Part shown: positions 44,434 through 53,466 of the stretch, in pieces | How the letters are laid out: the number at the start of each line of letters is the position of its first letter | Numbering within the stretch: the first letter of the stretch is position 1 | Assembly: GCF_014764405.1 (NCBI RefSeq) | Contig: NZ_CP061725.1 | Span: 5,580,001 to 5,644,000 of the forward strand | DNA from: Micromonospora craniellae | Lineage (GTDB): Bacteria > Actinomycetota > Actinomycetes > Mycobacteriales > Micromonosporaceae | Length of the DNA: 64,000 nucleotides | Direction of reading: 5' to 3' | Notes under the pieces: generated by a model | What the model saw: only the letters and a program-made list of their open reading frames with translations | The model's database searches: none | Told to the model about the DNA's origin: nothing | Translations under genes and position numbers: made by a program

Positions 44434-47337
44434 ATGAGAAATCTGGCAAGACGTCGGCGCCTGGCGTGGCTCGCCGCCGCGGCGCTGGCGATCGGCGGGG
44501 TGACCGTGCCCGCCGCCGCCGCACAGGCCGCACCGGCCTGCGACGTGGTCTATGCGACGAACGACTGGAGCAACGGCTTCACCGCCAACGTCACCATCAA
44601 GAACCTCGGCGACCCGATCAACGGCTGGACGTTGAAGTTCGCCTTCCCGGGCAACCAGCGGGTGACCCAGGGCTGGTCGGCCCGGTGGACCCAGAGCGGC
44701 ACCGAGGTCACCGCCGTCAACGAGTCGTACAACGGCAACCTGGCCACCGGTGCCAGCACCACCATCGGCTTCAACGGCTCCTACACCGGCAGCAACCCCA
44801 AGCCGACATCGTTCTCGGTCAACGGGGTCACCTGCGGCGGCGTACCGCAGCAGCCGCCGACGGTGAGCCTGTCGGTGCCCGCCGGGCCGTTCGTGGCCCC
44901 GGCCGACGTGCCGCTGACCGCGACGGCCAGTGACGCTGACGGCACCATCACCAGGGTCGAGTTCTACCGCAACGGGTTGCTGGTCAACACCGACACCACC
45001 GCCCCGTACGCGTACACGCTGGAGGATCTGCCGGCCGGCGCGTACACGGTGCAGGCGCGGGCGTACGACAACGCCAACCTCTCGGCGGTGGCGGAGCGGT
45101 CCTTCACCGTCACCGCGGCCACCGGCCCGGCGCTGGTCGCCACGCCGTCGTCGGTCAGCGTGCCGGAGGGCGGCACCGCGACGTTCAACCTCAAGTTGGA
45201 CCGGGCACCCACCTCGAACGTGGCGGTGAGCCTGGCGCGGACCGGTGACTCGGACATCACCGTCACCCCGACCTCGCTGACGTTGACGCCGAGCAACTGG
45301 AACACCGGCGTCAACGTGACCGTCCGGGCGGCGGAGGACGCCGACACCGCCGGCGGTACCGCCACCATTACCGCCTCGGCCACCGGCTACGCGCCGCTGG
45401 CGATCACCGCCACCGAGATCGACAACGACGTGCCCGGTGGCGGCGACGGCGAGTACGTGGAGCGGTTCCTCGCCCAGTACGGCAAGATCAAGAACTCGGG
45501 GTACTTCAGCCCCGAGGGCGTGCCGTACCACTCCATCGAGACGCTGATCATCGAGGCGCCGGACCACGGCCACCAGACCACCTCCGAGGCGTTCAGCTTC
45601 TGGCTGTGGCTGGAGGCGTACTACGGGCGGGTGACCCAGAACTGGGCGCCGTTCAACAACGCCTGGACGGTGATGGAGAACTACATCATCCCGTCCTCGG
45701 CCGACCAGCCGACCGCCGGCTCCCCCGGAGACGCCCAGTACGCCGGCGAGTTCGACCTGCCCAACCAGTACCCGGCGCAGTTGGACGCGTCGGTCCCGGT
45801 GGGCCGCGACCCGCTGCGCGCGGAACTGCAGCAGACCTACGGCACCGGTGACATCTACGGCATGCACTGGCTGCTGGACGTCGACAACACCTACGGCTTC
45901 GGCCGCTGCGGTGACGGCACCACCCGGCCGGCGTACATCAACACCTTCCAACGGGGCAGCCAGGAGTCGGTGTGGGAGACCGTGCCGCAGCCGTCCTGCG
46001 ACACCTTCCGCCACGGCGGCCAGTACGGCTACCTGGACCTGTTCACCAAGGAGTCGAACGCCCCGGCGCGGCAGTGGAAGTACACCAACGCGCCGGATGC
46101 CGACGCTCGTGCCGTGCAGGCCGCCTACTGGGCGCTGACCTGGGCCAAGGAGCAGAACAAGCAGGCCGACGTAGCGGCCACCGTGGCCAAGGCCGCCAAG
46201 ATGGGCGACTACCTGCGGTACGCGCTGTTCGACAAGTACTTCAAGCGCATCGGTAACTGTGTCGGGCCCAGCCAGTGCCCGGCGGGCAACGGCCGCGACT
46301 CCGCCCACTACCTGCTCTCCTGGTACTACGCCTGGGGTGGCGCGTACGAGGCCAGCCAGAACTGGTCGTGGCGGATCGGCTCCAGCCACAGCCACTTCGG
46401 CTACCAGAACCCGTTCGCGGCATGGGCAATGACCAACGTCGACGAGCTCAAGCCGCGCTCGGGTACCGCCGCGGCGGACTGGACCAACAGCCTCAACCGG
46501 CAGTTGGAGCTCTACACCTGGCTCCAGTCGGCCGAGGGCGGCATCGCCGGTGGCGCGACCAACAGCTGGAACGGGCGCTACGGCGAGCCGCCGGCAGGCA
46601 CGGCGACCTTCTACGGCATGTTCTACGACGTCGACCCGGTATACCACGACCCGCCGTCGAACCAGTGGTTCGGGATGCAGGCCTGGTCGATGCAGCGCAT
46701 CGCCGAGCTGTACCTGGTCAGCGGCAACGCCCGGGCCAAGGCGCTGCTGGACAAGTGGGTGCCGTGGGCGATCTCGCATACCACGCTGGGCACCAACTGG
46801 TCCATCCCGTCGGACATGCGGTGGACGGGGCAGCCCAACAACTGGAACCCGAACAACCCGCAGCCGAACACCAACCTGCACGTCGAGGTGACGGTCAAGG
46901 GCCAGGACGTCGGGGTCGCCGCCGCCTACGCCCGTACGCTCATCGCGTACGCGGCGAAGTCGGGCAACGCGGCGGCGAAGACCACCGCCAAGGGTCTGCT
47001 GGACGCGCTGCACGCCAACAGCGACGCGCAGGGTGTCTCGACGGTGGAGAAGCGGGGCGACTACCGCCGCTTCGACGACGTCTACGACGCCTCCACCGGG
47101 CAGGGTCTCTACGTCCCGCAGGGATGGAGCGGCCGGATGCCCAACGGTGACGTCATCGCCCCGGGCAAGAGCTTCCTCGACATCCGGTCGTTCTACAAGA
47201 ACGACCCGGCGTGGCCCAAGGTCCAGGCATACCTCGACGGTGGGCCGGAGCCGGAGTTCCGCTACCACCGGTTCTGGGCGCAGGCGGACGTCGCCATGGC
47301 GTACGCCGACTACGGGAAGTTGTTCCCCAACGGCTGA
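44434..47337 (+). CDS. Secreted GH48 cellulase with CBM2, Ig-like and Calx-beta-like modules
   Basis: This 967-residue exoglucanase has a signal peptide at 1-33 (Arg-rich, then 'LAWLAAAALAIGGVTVPAAA'). A CBM2 cellulose-binding module (about 35-134) has terminal cysteines and surface Trp ('CDVVYATNDWSNGFTANV', 'VNGVTCGG'). A bacterial Ig-like module (140-228, 'VEFYRNGLLVNTDTTAPYAY') and a Calx-beta-like module (231-330, 'VPEGGTATFNLKLDRAP') follow. The GH48 domain (339-967) has catalytic acid Glu385 in 'HQTTSEAFSFWLWLEAYYG' and 'FQRGSQESVWETVPQPSCD'. It should release cellobiose processively. ATG 44434 follows GAGGAG. Two CebR-like operators lie upstream. Confidence 0.95.
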   Translation: MRNLARRRRLAWLAAAALAIGGVTVPAAAAQAAPACDVVYATNDWSNGFTANVTIKNLGDPINGWTLKFAFPGNQRVTQGWSARWTQSGTEVTAVNESYNGNLATGASTTIGFNGSYTGSNPKPTSFSVNGVTCGGVPQQPPTVSLSVPAGPFVAPADVPLTATASDADGTITRVEFYRNGLLVNTDTTAPYAYTLEDLPAGAYTVQARAYDNANLSAVAERSFTVTAATGPALVATPSSVSVPEGGTATFNLKLDRAPTSNVAVSLARTGDSDITVTPTSLTLTPSNWNTGVNVTVRAAEDADTAGGTATITASATGYAPLAITATEIDNDVPGGGDGEYVERFLAQYGKIKNSGYFSPEGVPYHSIETLIIEAPDHGHQTTSEAFSFWLWLEAYYGRVTQNWAPFNNAWTVMENYIIPSSADQPTAGSPGDAQYAGEFDLPNQYPAQLDASVPVGRDPLRAELQQTYGTGDIYGMHWLLDVDNTYGFGRCGDGTTRPAYINTFQRGSQESVWETVPQPSCDTFRHGGQYGYLDLFTKESNAPARQWKYTNAPDADARAVQAAYWALTWAKEQNKQADVAATVAKAAKMGDYLRYALFDKYFKRIGNCVGPSQCPAGNGRDSAHYLLSWYYAWGGAYEASQNWSWRIGSSHSHFGYQNPFAAWAMTNVDELKPRSGTAAADWTNSLNRQLELYTWLQSAEGGIAGGATNSWNGRYGEPPAGTATFYGMFYDVDPVYHDPPSNQWFGMQAWSMQRIAELYLVSGNARAKALLDKWVPWAISHTTLGTNWSIPSDMRWTGQPNNWNPNNPQPNTNLHVEVTVKGQDVGVAAAYARTLIAYAAKSGNAAAKTTAKGLLDALHANSDAQGVSTVEKRGDYRRFDDVYDASTGQGLYVPQGWSGRMPNGDVIAPGKSFLDIRSFYKNDPAWPKVQAYLDGGPEPEFRYHRFWAQADVAMAYADYGKLFPNG

Positions 47338-47345
47338 CCGGAGCT

Positions 47346-47375
47346 CCTCCGGGTGGGCGGTGACCCACCCGGAGG
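47346..47375 (+). terminator. Terminator of the GH48 gene
   Basis: CCTCCGGGTGGG (47346-47357) pairs perfectly with CCCACCCGGAGG (47364-47375) around a 6-nt loop, 8 bp after the GH48 stop. Confidence 0.8.
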
Positions 47376-47589
47376 CTTCGGCCGGGCCTCGGGGGTAGAG
47401 GCAGGCACCGGCCGACGACGGCCTGACACCCACGGTCAGGCCGGGGTGGGTCGGCCGCTCTGGCCGACGCAGCGGAGCGGTCGACCCACCCCACCGCCCT
47501 CGATCCTGAGGGCGGGTACACAGATCGCGGAAAATCGTGACCGTCCCGGGATCACAACCCGGCCCGGGACGGAGTAACGTACATCACCG

Positions 47590-47619
47590 GAGAGGCCGCT
47601 CCCCCCGTGGCGGCCTCTC
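47590..47619. terminator. Terminator of the DUF3159 gene
   Basis: GAGAGGCCGC (47590-47599) pairs with GCGGCCTCTC (47610-47619) 3' of the DUF3159 stop codon (minus strand), with a T-rich run on the plus side. It may act in both directions. Confidence 0.7.
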
Positions 47620-47621
47620 CC

Positions 47622-48338
47622 TTATTGTGCGGATTCCTTCCCGTTCGTCTCGGCGTCCGGCGCGGGCTCCGCCCCCGGCACGACCGGATGCCGCAACCCC
47701 GGGTGACCGGCCGGCAGCGACCGGCGTACCACGGCCCAGCTGACCGCCAACGCCGCCGCCACCAGCGGCCAGGTCATCCCCACCCGGGCCGCGGCCAACG
47801 CGAGCACCTGCCCGCCCAGGTACAGCGGCAGGAAGACCGCCAGCCGCAGCACGTAGGTCGCCGTCCAGACCCAACTGGCCCGACCGTACGCGCGCAGCAG
47901 CGCCGGATCGCGCCGCCACCGCCCGCGCTGGCCCAACGCCGTACCGACCACCACACCGAGCAGCGGCCAGCGCAGCACGATGCTGGCCGCCCACGCCAGG
48001 GCGCTGGCGGCGTTGGCCAGCAACTGGACGAGGAAGAAGTCCTCGGCGCGGCCGGTACGCACCACCACCAGCGCGGCCACGCAGACGGCCAGCAGCCCGA
48101 TCACCACCGACCGGGGCCGGTCGCCGCGCCGCAGCCGCCAGGCGGCCACCACCGCCCCGGTCACCAGGGCCGCAGCGACCCCGACGCGTACCGACTGGCC
48201 GGCCACCAGCCACCCCAGCGTGAAGGCGACCGGCGGCAGTGTGGCGTCGATCGCTCCCTGTCGCCCGCCGAGCAGATCGGCCAGCGACTCCGGTCGCTGC
48301 GCCGCAGTCGGTTCGCGTTCCGACGTACCGGTCACCAT
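47622..48338 (-). CDS. DUF3159 integral membrane protein
   Basis: This 238-residue protein has five or six membrane helices ('PPVAFTLGWLVAGQSVRVGV', 'SVVIGLLAVCVAALVVV', 'LLGVVVGTALGQ', 'YVLRLAVFLPLYLGGQVLAL', 'WPLVAAALAVSWAVVRR') and the family segment 'SLADLLGGRQGAIDATLPPV'. DUF3159 proteins are actinobacterial and of unknown function; they often neighbour OB-fold and TrkA genes. ATG 48338 was chosen, but AAGGAGG lies only 2 nt upstream, so the adjacent GTG 48335 is equally likely. Confidence 0.88.
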   Translation of the reverse strand: MVTGTSEREPTAAQRPESLADLLGGRQGAIDATLPPVAFTLGWLVAGQSVRVGVAAALVTGAVVAAWRLRRGDRPRSVVIGLLAVCVAALVVVRTGRAEDFFLVQLLANAASALAWAASIVLRWPLLGVVVGTALGQRGRWRRDPALLRAYGRASWVWTATYVLRLAVFLPLYLGGQVLALAAARVGMTWPLVAAALAVSWAVVRRSLPAGHPGLRHPVVPGAEPAPDAETNGKESAQ

Positions 48339-48425
48339 CGCCTCCTTCACCTGCGCCCCAACCTATCCCCGCGACACCGGCGGGCCAGCGGCCGTCCGGC
48401 CGCATGGTGCCGCTAAGTTGTCCGG

Positions 48426-49307
48426 GTGCGCGTGACGCCCCGGGGTGGGACTGCGGTGTGGCTGGTCGTCCTGGTCCTCGTCCAGGTGGCGGCCTTCGTC
48501 GTCCTGTGGCGGCTCGCCCTCTACACCGGGCTCGGCCAGTGGATCGACACGGTGGCGCTGACCGGCAACAGGATCGGCCGCGACCACATCGAGGAACCGG
48601 TCGACCGCATCCTCAACGCCATGTCCGTGGTGTCGCTGCTGGCGGTCACCGTGACGATCGGGTTCATCGCGTTGATGCGGGGTCGGATCGCGCTGGCGGT
48701 CGCCGCCACCGCATTGATCGCCGGCGCCAACGTCAGTACCCAACTGCTCAAGTACGGCCTGTCCCGCCCCGACTACGGCATCGACCCCGAACGCGCGTTC
48801 GTCGGCAACAGCCTGCCCAGCGGCCACACCACCGTCGCCGCCTCCGTGGCGGTGGCCCTGGTGCTGGTGCTGCCGCCACGCGTACGGGCCCTCGGCGCGG
48901 TGATCGGTGCCGCCTACGCCGCCGCCGCCGGAGTAGCCACCCTGTCGGCGGGCTGGCACCGCCCCAGCGACGCGGTGGCGGCGTTCCTCGTCGTCGGCGT
49001 CTGGGCGGCCCTGGCCGGACTGCTGCTGCTGATCACCCAGCGCGAGCAGGCCGAGGTCGCCCCGGGCGACGCGCACCGGCTCACCGTGACACTGCTCGGC
49101 GTCGGCGGGCTCCTGGCGATCGCCGGCTGCGTCCTGGCCCTGTGGTGGCTGATCGGCGTGCGAGCCACACCTCCGCAGGACCTCGGCCGCCGACCACTGT
49201 TCCTCGGGTACGCCGGCAGCGCCGCCGGCATCGCCGGGACAATGGGTGTCGTGATGGCATTGGTGCTGGCCTCCGTGCACCGCATCGTCCCCCGCCACCA
49301 GGGCTGA
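48426..49307 (+). CDS. PAP2-family membrane phosphatase
   Basis: This 293-residue protein has about six membrane helices and the full phosphatase signature: 'LKYGLSRPD' (KxxxxxxRP), 'NSLPSGHTT' (PSGH) and 'SAGWHRPSDAVAA' (SRxxxxxHxxxD-like). It should dephosphorylate a lipid phosphate such as phosphatidate or undecaprenyl pyrophosphate at the outer face of the membrane. The start is GTG 48426. It is divergent from the DUF3159 gene with 87 bp between starts, and a broken DinB-type gene follows 3 bp after its stop. Confidence 0.9.
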   Translation: MRVTPRGGTAVWLVVLVLVQVAAFVVLWRLALYTGLGQWIDTVALTGNRIGRDHIEEPVDRILNAMSVVSLLAVTVTIGFIALMRGRIALAVAATALIAGANVSTQLLKYGLSRPDYGIDPERAFVGNSLPSGHTTVAASVAVALVLVLPPRVRALGAVIGAAYAAAAGVATLSAGWHRPSDAVAAFLVVGVWAALAGLLLLITQREQAEVAPGDAHRLTVTLLGVGGLLAIAGCVLALWWLIGVRATPPQDLGRRPLFLGYAGSAAGIAGTMGVVMALVLASVHRIVPRHQG

Positions 49308-49310
49308 CCC

Positions 49311-49543
49311 GTGTCGACCGAGAAGTTCCGGATGATCCGCGCCGCCTTCGCCGACGAGTGCGCCCGGCTGGGCGAGGTGCTGACCACCCTCGACGACGCG
49401 GACCTGGCCCGCCCCACCGACTGTCCACCCTGGAACCTGGCGGAACTGCTGGCGCCCTGAACCGGCCGGCCTGGCTGACCCCCGCCGCCGAACAGGCGCT
49501 GCTCGACGGCTCGGGAGTGCCGCTGCTGTCCATCGGCCGCTGA
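49311..49543 (+). pseudogene. Mycothiol-dependent maleylpyruvate isomerase-like (DinB fold) protein, internally deleted
   Basis: GTG 49311 reads 'EKFRMIRAAFADECARLGEV' and 'ARPTDCPPWNLAELLAP', the N-terminal helix of MDMPI/DinB-fold proteins, then stops at 49459. A second frame supplies the C-terminal end 'RPAWLTPAAEQALL' and 'VPLLSIGR' to the stop at 49541-49543. About 150 middle residues are missing. It immediately follows the phosphatase gene and was probably in its operon. Confidence 0.6.
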
Positions 49544-49616
49544 GGCGAGCCGGGCCTGCGGCCCTCTCCGGCAGCCTGGCCGTGTCGGGTATGGCGACGA
49601 GCGGGACGAGAGATGG

Positions 49617-49653
49617 GTAGATTGAATCTACGTATTTTTGGTCTACGTAGATT
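49617..49653. promoter_or_regulatory. AT-rich palindromic operator-like site
   Basis: GTAGATTGAATCTAC (49617-49631) is a perfect palindrome around one G. AATCTACGTA (49625-49634) is also mirrored by TACGTAGATT (49644-49653). This AT-rich cluster ends 11 bp before the ATPase start codon, in otherwise GC-rich DNA, and looks like an autoregulatory operator or promoter. Confidence 0.5.
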
Positions 49654-49664
49654 GGGATTACTTC

Positions 49665-50883
49665 ATGGCAGGATCCTTCGTCGGCCGAACGATCGAGCTT
49701 GCCTCGTTGCAGAAACGGCTGGACCGGGTCCGAACAGGGGCGGCCGGGCTGGCGGTCACTATCCGGGGCCGGCGTCATCGTTGTCGACGAGGTCCCATGG
49801 CTTGCCGAGCAGGATGCGATCTTCGACGGCGCGTTGCAGACGGCGTGGGACCGGCTGCTGTCCACCAAGCCCGTTCTCCTTCTTCTCCTCGGCAGCGACG
49901 TCCACATGATGGAGCGCCTGACCGCATACGACCGTCCGTTCTTCGGCCGCGCCGACGCGCTCGTGCTCGGTCCGCTGAACCCTGCGGAGACGGCGCATGC
50001 GCTGGATCTCAGCGGGGCAGACGCAATCGACGCCCATCTGATCTGCGGAGGTCTCCCGGGCATCGTTCGGGCCTGGCCACCGGCCACGCCGCCACTGGCC
50101 TTCCTCGAGGAGGAGTGCGCGGATCCCGCCTCGGTCGTCTTCAGCATCCCGGAAGCGGCGCTGCTGGCCGAGTTTCCCACGCCGGACCAGGCACGCCGCG
50201 TCCTTGAGGCGATCGGTGGCGGGGATCGAGCCTATGCCAACATCGCCTCGACGGCAGGCGGTGCCCAATCTCCGCTCGCGTCCGGTCTGCTCTCCCCACT
50301 CCTGCGTAGGCTGGTGGAGGAGAAGAGAGTGCTGGCCGTCGACGAGCCGCTGTCAACGAAGCCCAGCAGACCGGCGTTGTATCGGGTCGCCGACAGCAAC
50401 CTGCGCCTGTACCTGACCATTCTCCGTAGCGCGCAGGAGCAGGCCCGCCGAGGCCGCCCAGAGGCAGCCTTCCAACTCGTCCAGCGGCGGTGGACGAGTT
50501 GGCGCGGTCGCGCCGTCGAACCGCTCATCCGAGAGTCCCTGGAACTCGCCGCGATCTCCGGAATCCTGCCGTGGTCAGATGTGCAGGCGGTGGGGGGCTG
50601 GTGGAACCGCCAGTTCAACCCGGAGCTCGACATCATCGGCGCGGATCGGGCACCGGTGGCGCAGACCGTCTACTTCGCAGGCTCCATCAAGTGGCTCGGT
50701 AGCCCATTCGACGCGCGGGACCTTGCCGATCTGGCTTCGGGCGCGGCGCAGGTGCCCGGCTTCGAACCCGGTCGTTGTGGGCTTGTGATCGTCTCCCTCA
50801 GCGGCCTGTCGCCACAGGTCGACTCGACGAAGGCAGATGTGGTGTGGGGCCCTTCGGAGGTCGTGTCTGCCTGGAGAAGGTAA
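49665..50883 (+). pseudogene. AAA-family ATPase (DUF234-like) with P-loop deleted
   Basis: ATG 49665 gives 'FVGRTIELASLQKRLDRVRT' and 'GLAVTIRG' in one frame. From about 49760 a second frame carries 'GVIVVDEVPWLAEQDAIFDG' (Walker B) and the rest of the protein ('LLLLGSDVHMMERLTAYDRP', 'ICGGLPGIVRAWPP', 'ALYRVADSNLRLYL', 'VGGWWNRQFNPELDIIGAD', a nuclease-like C-terminus). The GxxxxGKS Walker A stretch and about 60 residues are gone and the frame shifts there. It is a relative of archaeal-type ATPases thought to belong to toxin or defence systems, but inactive here unless translation starts internally. Confidence 0.7.
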
Positions 50884-51008
50884 CCGCGTCGACCGCCTAC
50901 GCCGCTCGACAGTCCAGATGCTCCTCCAATCGCTCCCGCAACCCGCGATTCAACACTGCCTTGACCAGCTGCTCATGGCGCGCTAGCGGCAGTGCGCTGC
51001 CAGGGACT

Positions 51009-51758
51009 TCAGCGGCCGGAGTATCTTTCGGCGTCGTGCGCTGGATCGGACAGTGCGGGGATCTGGTCGAGTTGGTCCGGGCGAAGGTGGGTCGTAACGA
51101 TCCCCGGGAGGTCTTTGCGCGGGCCGAAGCTCAGTACCTCGTGCGGAGTGACGACGAGGTCGACTGGGAAGTCGTGGGCCGCGTGAGGCAGGTCGGAGTC
51201 GAGAAGTTGGCTCTCGTGGACGGTCGTGGCGATGGTGGTGTCCGTGGTGGCGAGGCCGGCGTCAGCGAGCAGAGCGACCTCCAGATCCGAGTAGCCGGCG
51301 CCCTTGCCGATCCGTGTGCCGTCGTATCGGCTGATGGCGACGCTGCCGCAGACGATCAGGTCAATTGGTTGCATCTCGTTCACGGCGACGGTGGGGGCGA
51401 CCTCTGGTGCTCGGGTGCTGGTGGCAGCGATGTCGAACGGGGTAGTCAGGGTGGTGGGGTCGAGGAGATAAAAGGGCTTGGGGGTGGCGAGGCGCGGTAC
51501 CGCCATGTACAGCAGTTTGCCGTCTAGGAGCGCGCGTATCCGGACGGGAAGCTGGGCGCGGTCGGGGTTGCACTTGATGACTCGTGCTGCTTTCCAGGCT
51601 TCCAGATTGGCGAGTCGGTCGGCGGCGGTGTCCTTGCCGACGAAGTCGGGGATGTGCCCGTGTACCCCAATGGGGGCGGTGCCCTCACGTTCCAGCAGGT
51701 TCCAGACGTGCTGCCGAACGGTCTGCTTGGCGCGGTCGATCTCGGCGAGGCTGGTCAC
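51009..51758 (-). CDS. 5-formyltetrahydrofolate cyclo-ligase-like protein
   Basis: This 249-residue protein resembles the 5-FTHF cyclo-ligase/NagB-like fold, with 'RAKQTVRQHVWNLLEREG', 'ANLEAWKAARVIKCNPDRAQ', 'GKLLYMAVPRL', 'PIDLIVCGSVAISRYDGTRI' and 'GKGAGYSDLEVALLADAGL', the G-x-G-x-G-Y-x-D loop of MTHFS enzymes. It probably binds a nucleotide and a folate-like or other carboxylate substrate; it is closer to the MTHFSD-like branch than to classical MTHFS. GTG 51758 follows TAGGAG and lies 10 bp after the XRE regulator stop, so the two are co-transcribed. Confidence 0.75.
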   Translation of the reverse strand: MTSLAEIDRAKQTVRQHVWNLLEREGTAPIGVHGHIPDFVGKDTAADRLANLEAWKAARVIKCNPDRAQLPVRIRALLDGKLLYMAVPRLATPKPFYLLDPTTLTTPFDIAATSTRAPEVAPTVAVNEMQPIDLIVCGSVAISRYDGTRIGKGAGYSDLEVALLADAGLATTDTTIATTVHESQLLDSDLPHAAHDFPVDLVVTPHEVLSFGPRKDLPGIVTTHLRPDQLDQIPALSDPAHDAERYSGR

Positions 51759-51768
51759 GCGGTGGCTC

Positions 51769-52935
51769 CTACTGGCTCATGAGGGTGAGGAGTCGGTCGT
51801 TGACGTCCTGAACGCCTGGCTGATCCCGCCAGGGGCGTAGCTGGCGGGCCGCGCCGAAGGTGAGGTTGAGGCCGCCTCCGGCGCGGGTTCGTTCGATCAC
51901 GTCGATGGCCTCGTGAAGGTAGGTGGTGGCCGCGTCGATGTCGCGTTGCAGGATGCTGGCGAGAGCCAGGTTGCCCAGGACGACTGCGGTGGACTTGCTG
52001 CGGTTGGCGATGAGATGTCTGGCGTTCTCCAGGGCGGAGATCGCCTCGGCGGGCTTGTTCAGGAACAGCCAGCACGAATCCACGAGCCGGGTGAAGTGAC
52101 TCGGGCAGAAGAGAGCGGCTGCTGGATCGTCAGCGTTGACTGCATCAATGTGCTCCTCGGCGGTTACGAGGGCGTCCGAGCAGGCTCGGGACTGGCCGAG
52201 CATCGCGTGGGCCTCGGCGCGATGCAGGTGCGCGAGGCCGGCGATGACGTGACTGTCGTTGCTGCTGACAGTTGCGGCGTTGGTGGTCAGGACCAGGCTG
52301 CTGGTGGGCTGCTTGGTGCCGTAGAGGGAGAGGTAGCTCTTGCGTAGGAGTGCGTTGGCCTCTGTGACGACATCGCGGATCTCCCGGGCGGCGCTGATCG
52401 CTTGGTCGAAGTACGCGGCACTGGCTTTGTGATCGCGCCGCTGGGAAGCGTCCCAGACGAGTTGGCCCATCAGCGTGGCGGACTCGGCGACGGCTGCCGT
52501 CAGCTCGCGGTGCACCGCGCCGGCGCTTGCGTGCTGACGGAGAAAGATTGCCTGCCCGTGGAGTTGCCCGGCTTCGGCAAGAAGGCGGGTAGAAGGCAAC
52601 CGATCGTACTGTTGGTCGAGAACCCCCACCCGCTCGCGAAGGTGCGCGACGGCGACCAGGTCAACGCGACGGGGATGGCGCAGCACGTAGGCGAGACGCT
52701 CGTCTGGTGGGTCGGGAGGCTGGCCGACATCGGCCAGAAGGTCGGCCAGGTCCTCGATCGACAGCCGGAGGGCCGCTGCTAAGCGTGGTCGATGCCAGGG
52801 TTGAGGATCGGTGTCCGCGCGTTCCCAGCGCACCACTGTCGAACGGTCGACGCCGAGGGAGACGGCCAGGCATTCCTGGCTCAGCCCGATCGCCTTGCGG
52901 CGCTGCGCCAGCCGGTGCCGGCGTTTGCCCGCCAC
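51769..52935 (-). CDS. XRE-family regulator with TPR-like C-terminal domain
   Basis: This 388-residue protein has an N-terminal HTH (about 5-60, 'RLAQRRKAIGLSQECLAVSL', 'GVDRSTVVRWERADTDPQPW'). A long helical region of TPR-like repeats follows ('ASAAYFDQAISAAREIRDVV', 'AEAHAMLGQSRACSDALVTA', 'AEAISALENARHLIANRSKS'), as in actinobacterial regulators that bind small signals. GTG 52935 follows GGGAGG at 5 nt. It leads the cyclo-ligase-like gene in a two-gene operon. The ligand is unknown. Confidence 0.85.
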   Translation of the reverse strand: MAGKRRHRLAQRRKAIGLSQECLAVSLGVDRSTVVRWERADTDPQPWHRPRLAAALRLSIEDLADLLADVGQPPDPPDERLAYVLRHPRRVDLVAVAHLRERVGVLDQQYDRLPSTRLLAEAGQLHGQAIFLRQHASAGAVHRELTAAVAESATLMGQLVWDASQRRDHKASAAYFDQAISAAREIRDVVTEANALLRKSYLSLYGTKQPTSSLVLTTNAATVSSNDSHVIAGLAHLHRAEAHAMLGQSRACSDALVTAEEHIDAVNADDPAAALFCPSHFTRLVDSCWLFLNKPAEAISALENARHLIANRSKSTAVVLGNLALASILQRDIDAATTYLHEAIDVIERTRAGGGLNLTFGAARQLRPWRDQPGVQDVNDRLLTLMSQ

Positions 52936-53353
52936 GTGATCCTCCCTTGGTCGTCGGTTATCACGACAACATTCACGCAGGTCACGCCTGGTGACGCAAT
53001 GGGTATGCATCAGTTCTGCGTCATCGCCGCAATGGGCATGGTCGGCTGGTTCCGGTTGGTTGGATGCATGGGCCTTGGCGGACGGCGGTGCGGCGGCACA
53101 GCCGCGTATGGCTGCCACGCGAGAACAACTCCCCGCCTGCGTACTGCCCACGGGGCTGCGTGGGTGGGTGACCGGCGGTCCGCTCCCAGCCGCCGCCTGG
53201 GTGGCGGTGGGCTTGCCTCGCCAGTGGCGGGCCCACCGCTGCCGACATTCCGAGGTGAAGGGTGAGGAAAGGCGTGAGCCTGTATATCTCCAGCAACGTG
53301 AGATCGGGTCAGCCGGGGAGACCGCGCCTGGTGCATGCGGTGTCGTCCCTGTC
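52936..53353. other. Upstream region of the XRE operon with no confident gene
   Basis: This 418-bp region is between the XRE start and the IS3 left end. It must contain the XRE promoter. A plus-strand open frame from ATG 53108 ('TREQLPACVLPTGLRGWVTG', 'GLPRQWRAHRCRHSE') could be a small gene cut by the IS3 insertion, but I see no family support. Confidence 0.35.
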
Positions 53354-53466
53354 TGCCAGGGTGAGTTGAGGCCAGCGGTTCATAGCAAGTCCGCCGGACA
53401 GGGCGAGTTGAGGATTGAGAAGCGTTGACTACTGCTGTTGACATGGCCGTGGCCGAGGATGGGGTC

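Noticed and set aside
43996..47433. A 1145-codon minus-strand frame opposite the GH48 cellulase
   Set aside because: It has no recognisable domain. The plus strand encodes a complete signal peptide, CBM2 and GH48 domain with a ribosome-binding site and terminator.
49665..53353. Possible defence island (AAA ATPase, XRE regulator, MTHFS-like protein, IS3)
   Set aside because: The ATPase is broken, the XRE/TPR and cyclo-ligase pair fits metabolic regulation, and no nuclease, reverse transcriptase or toxin-antitoxin partner is present.
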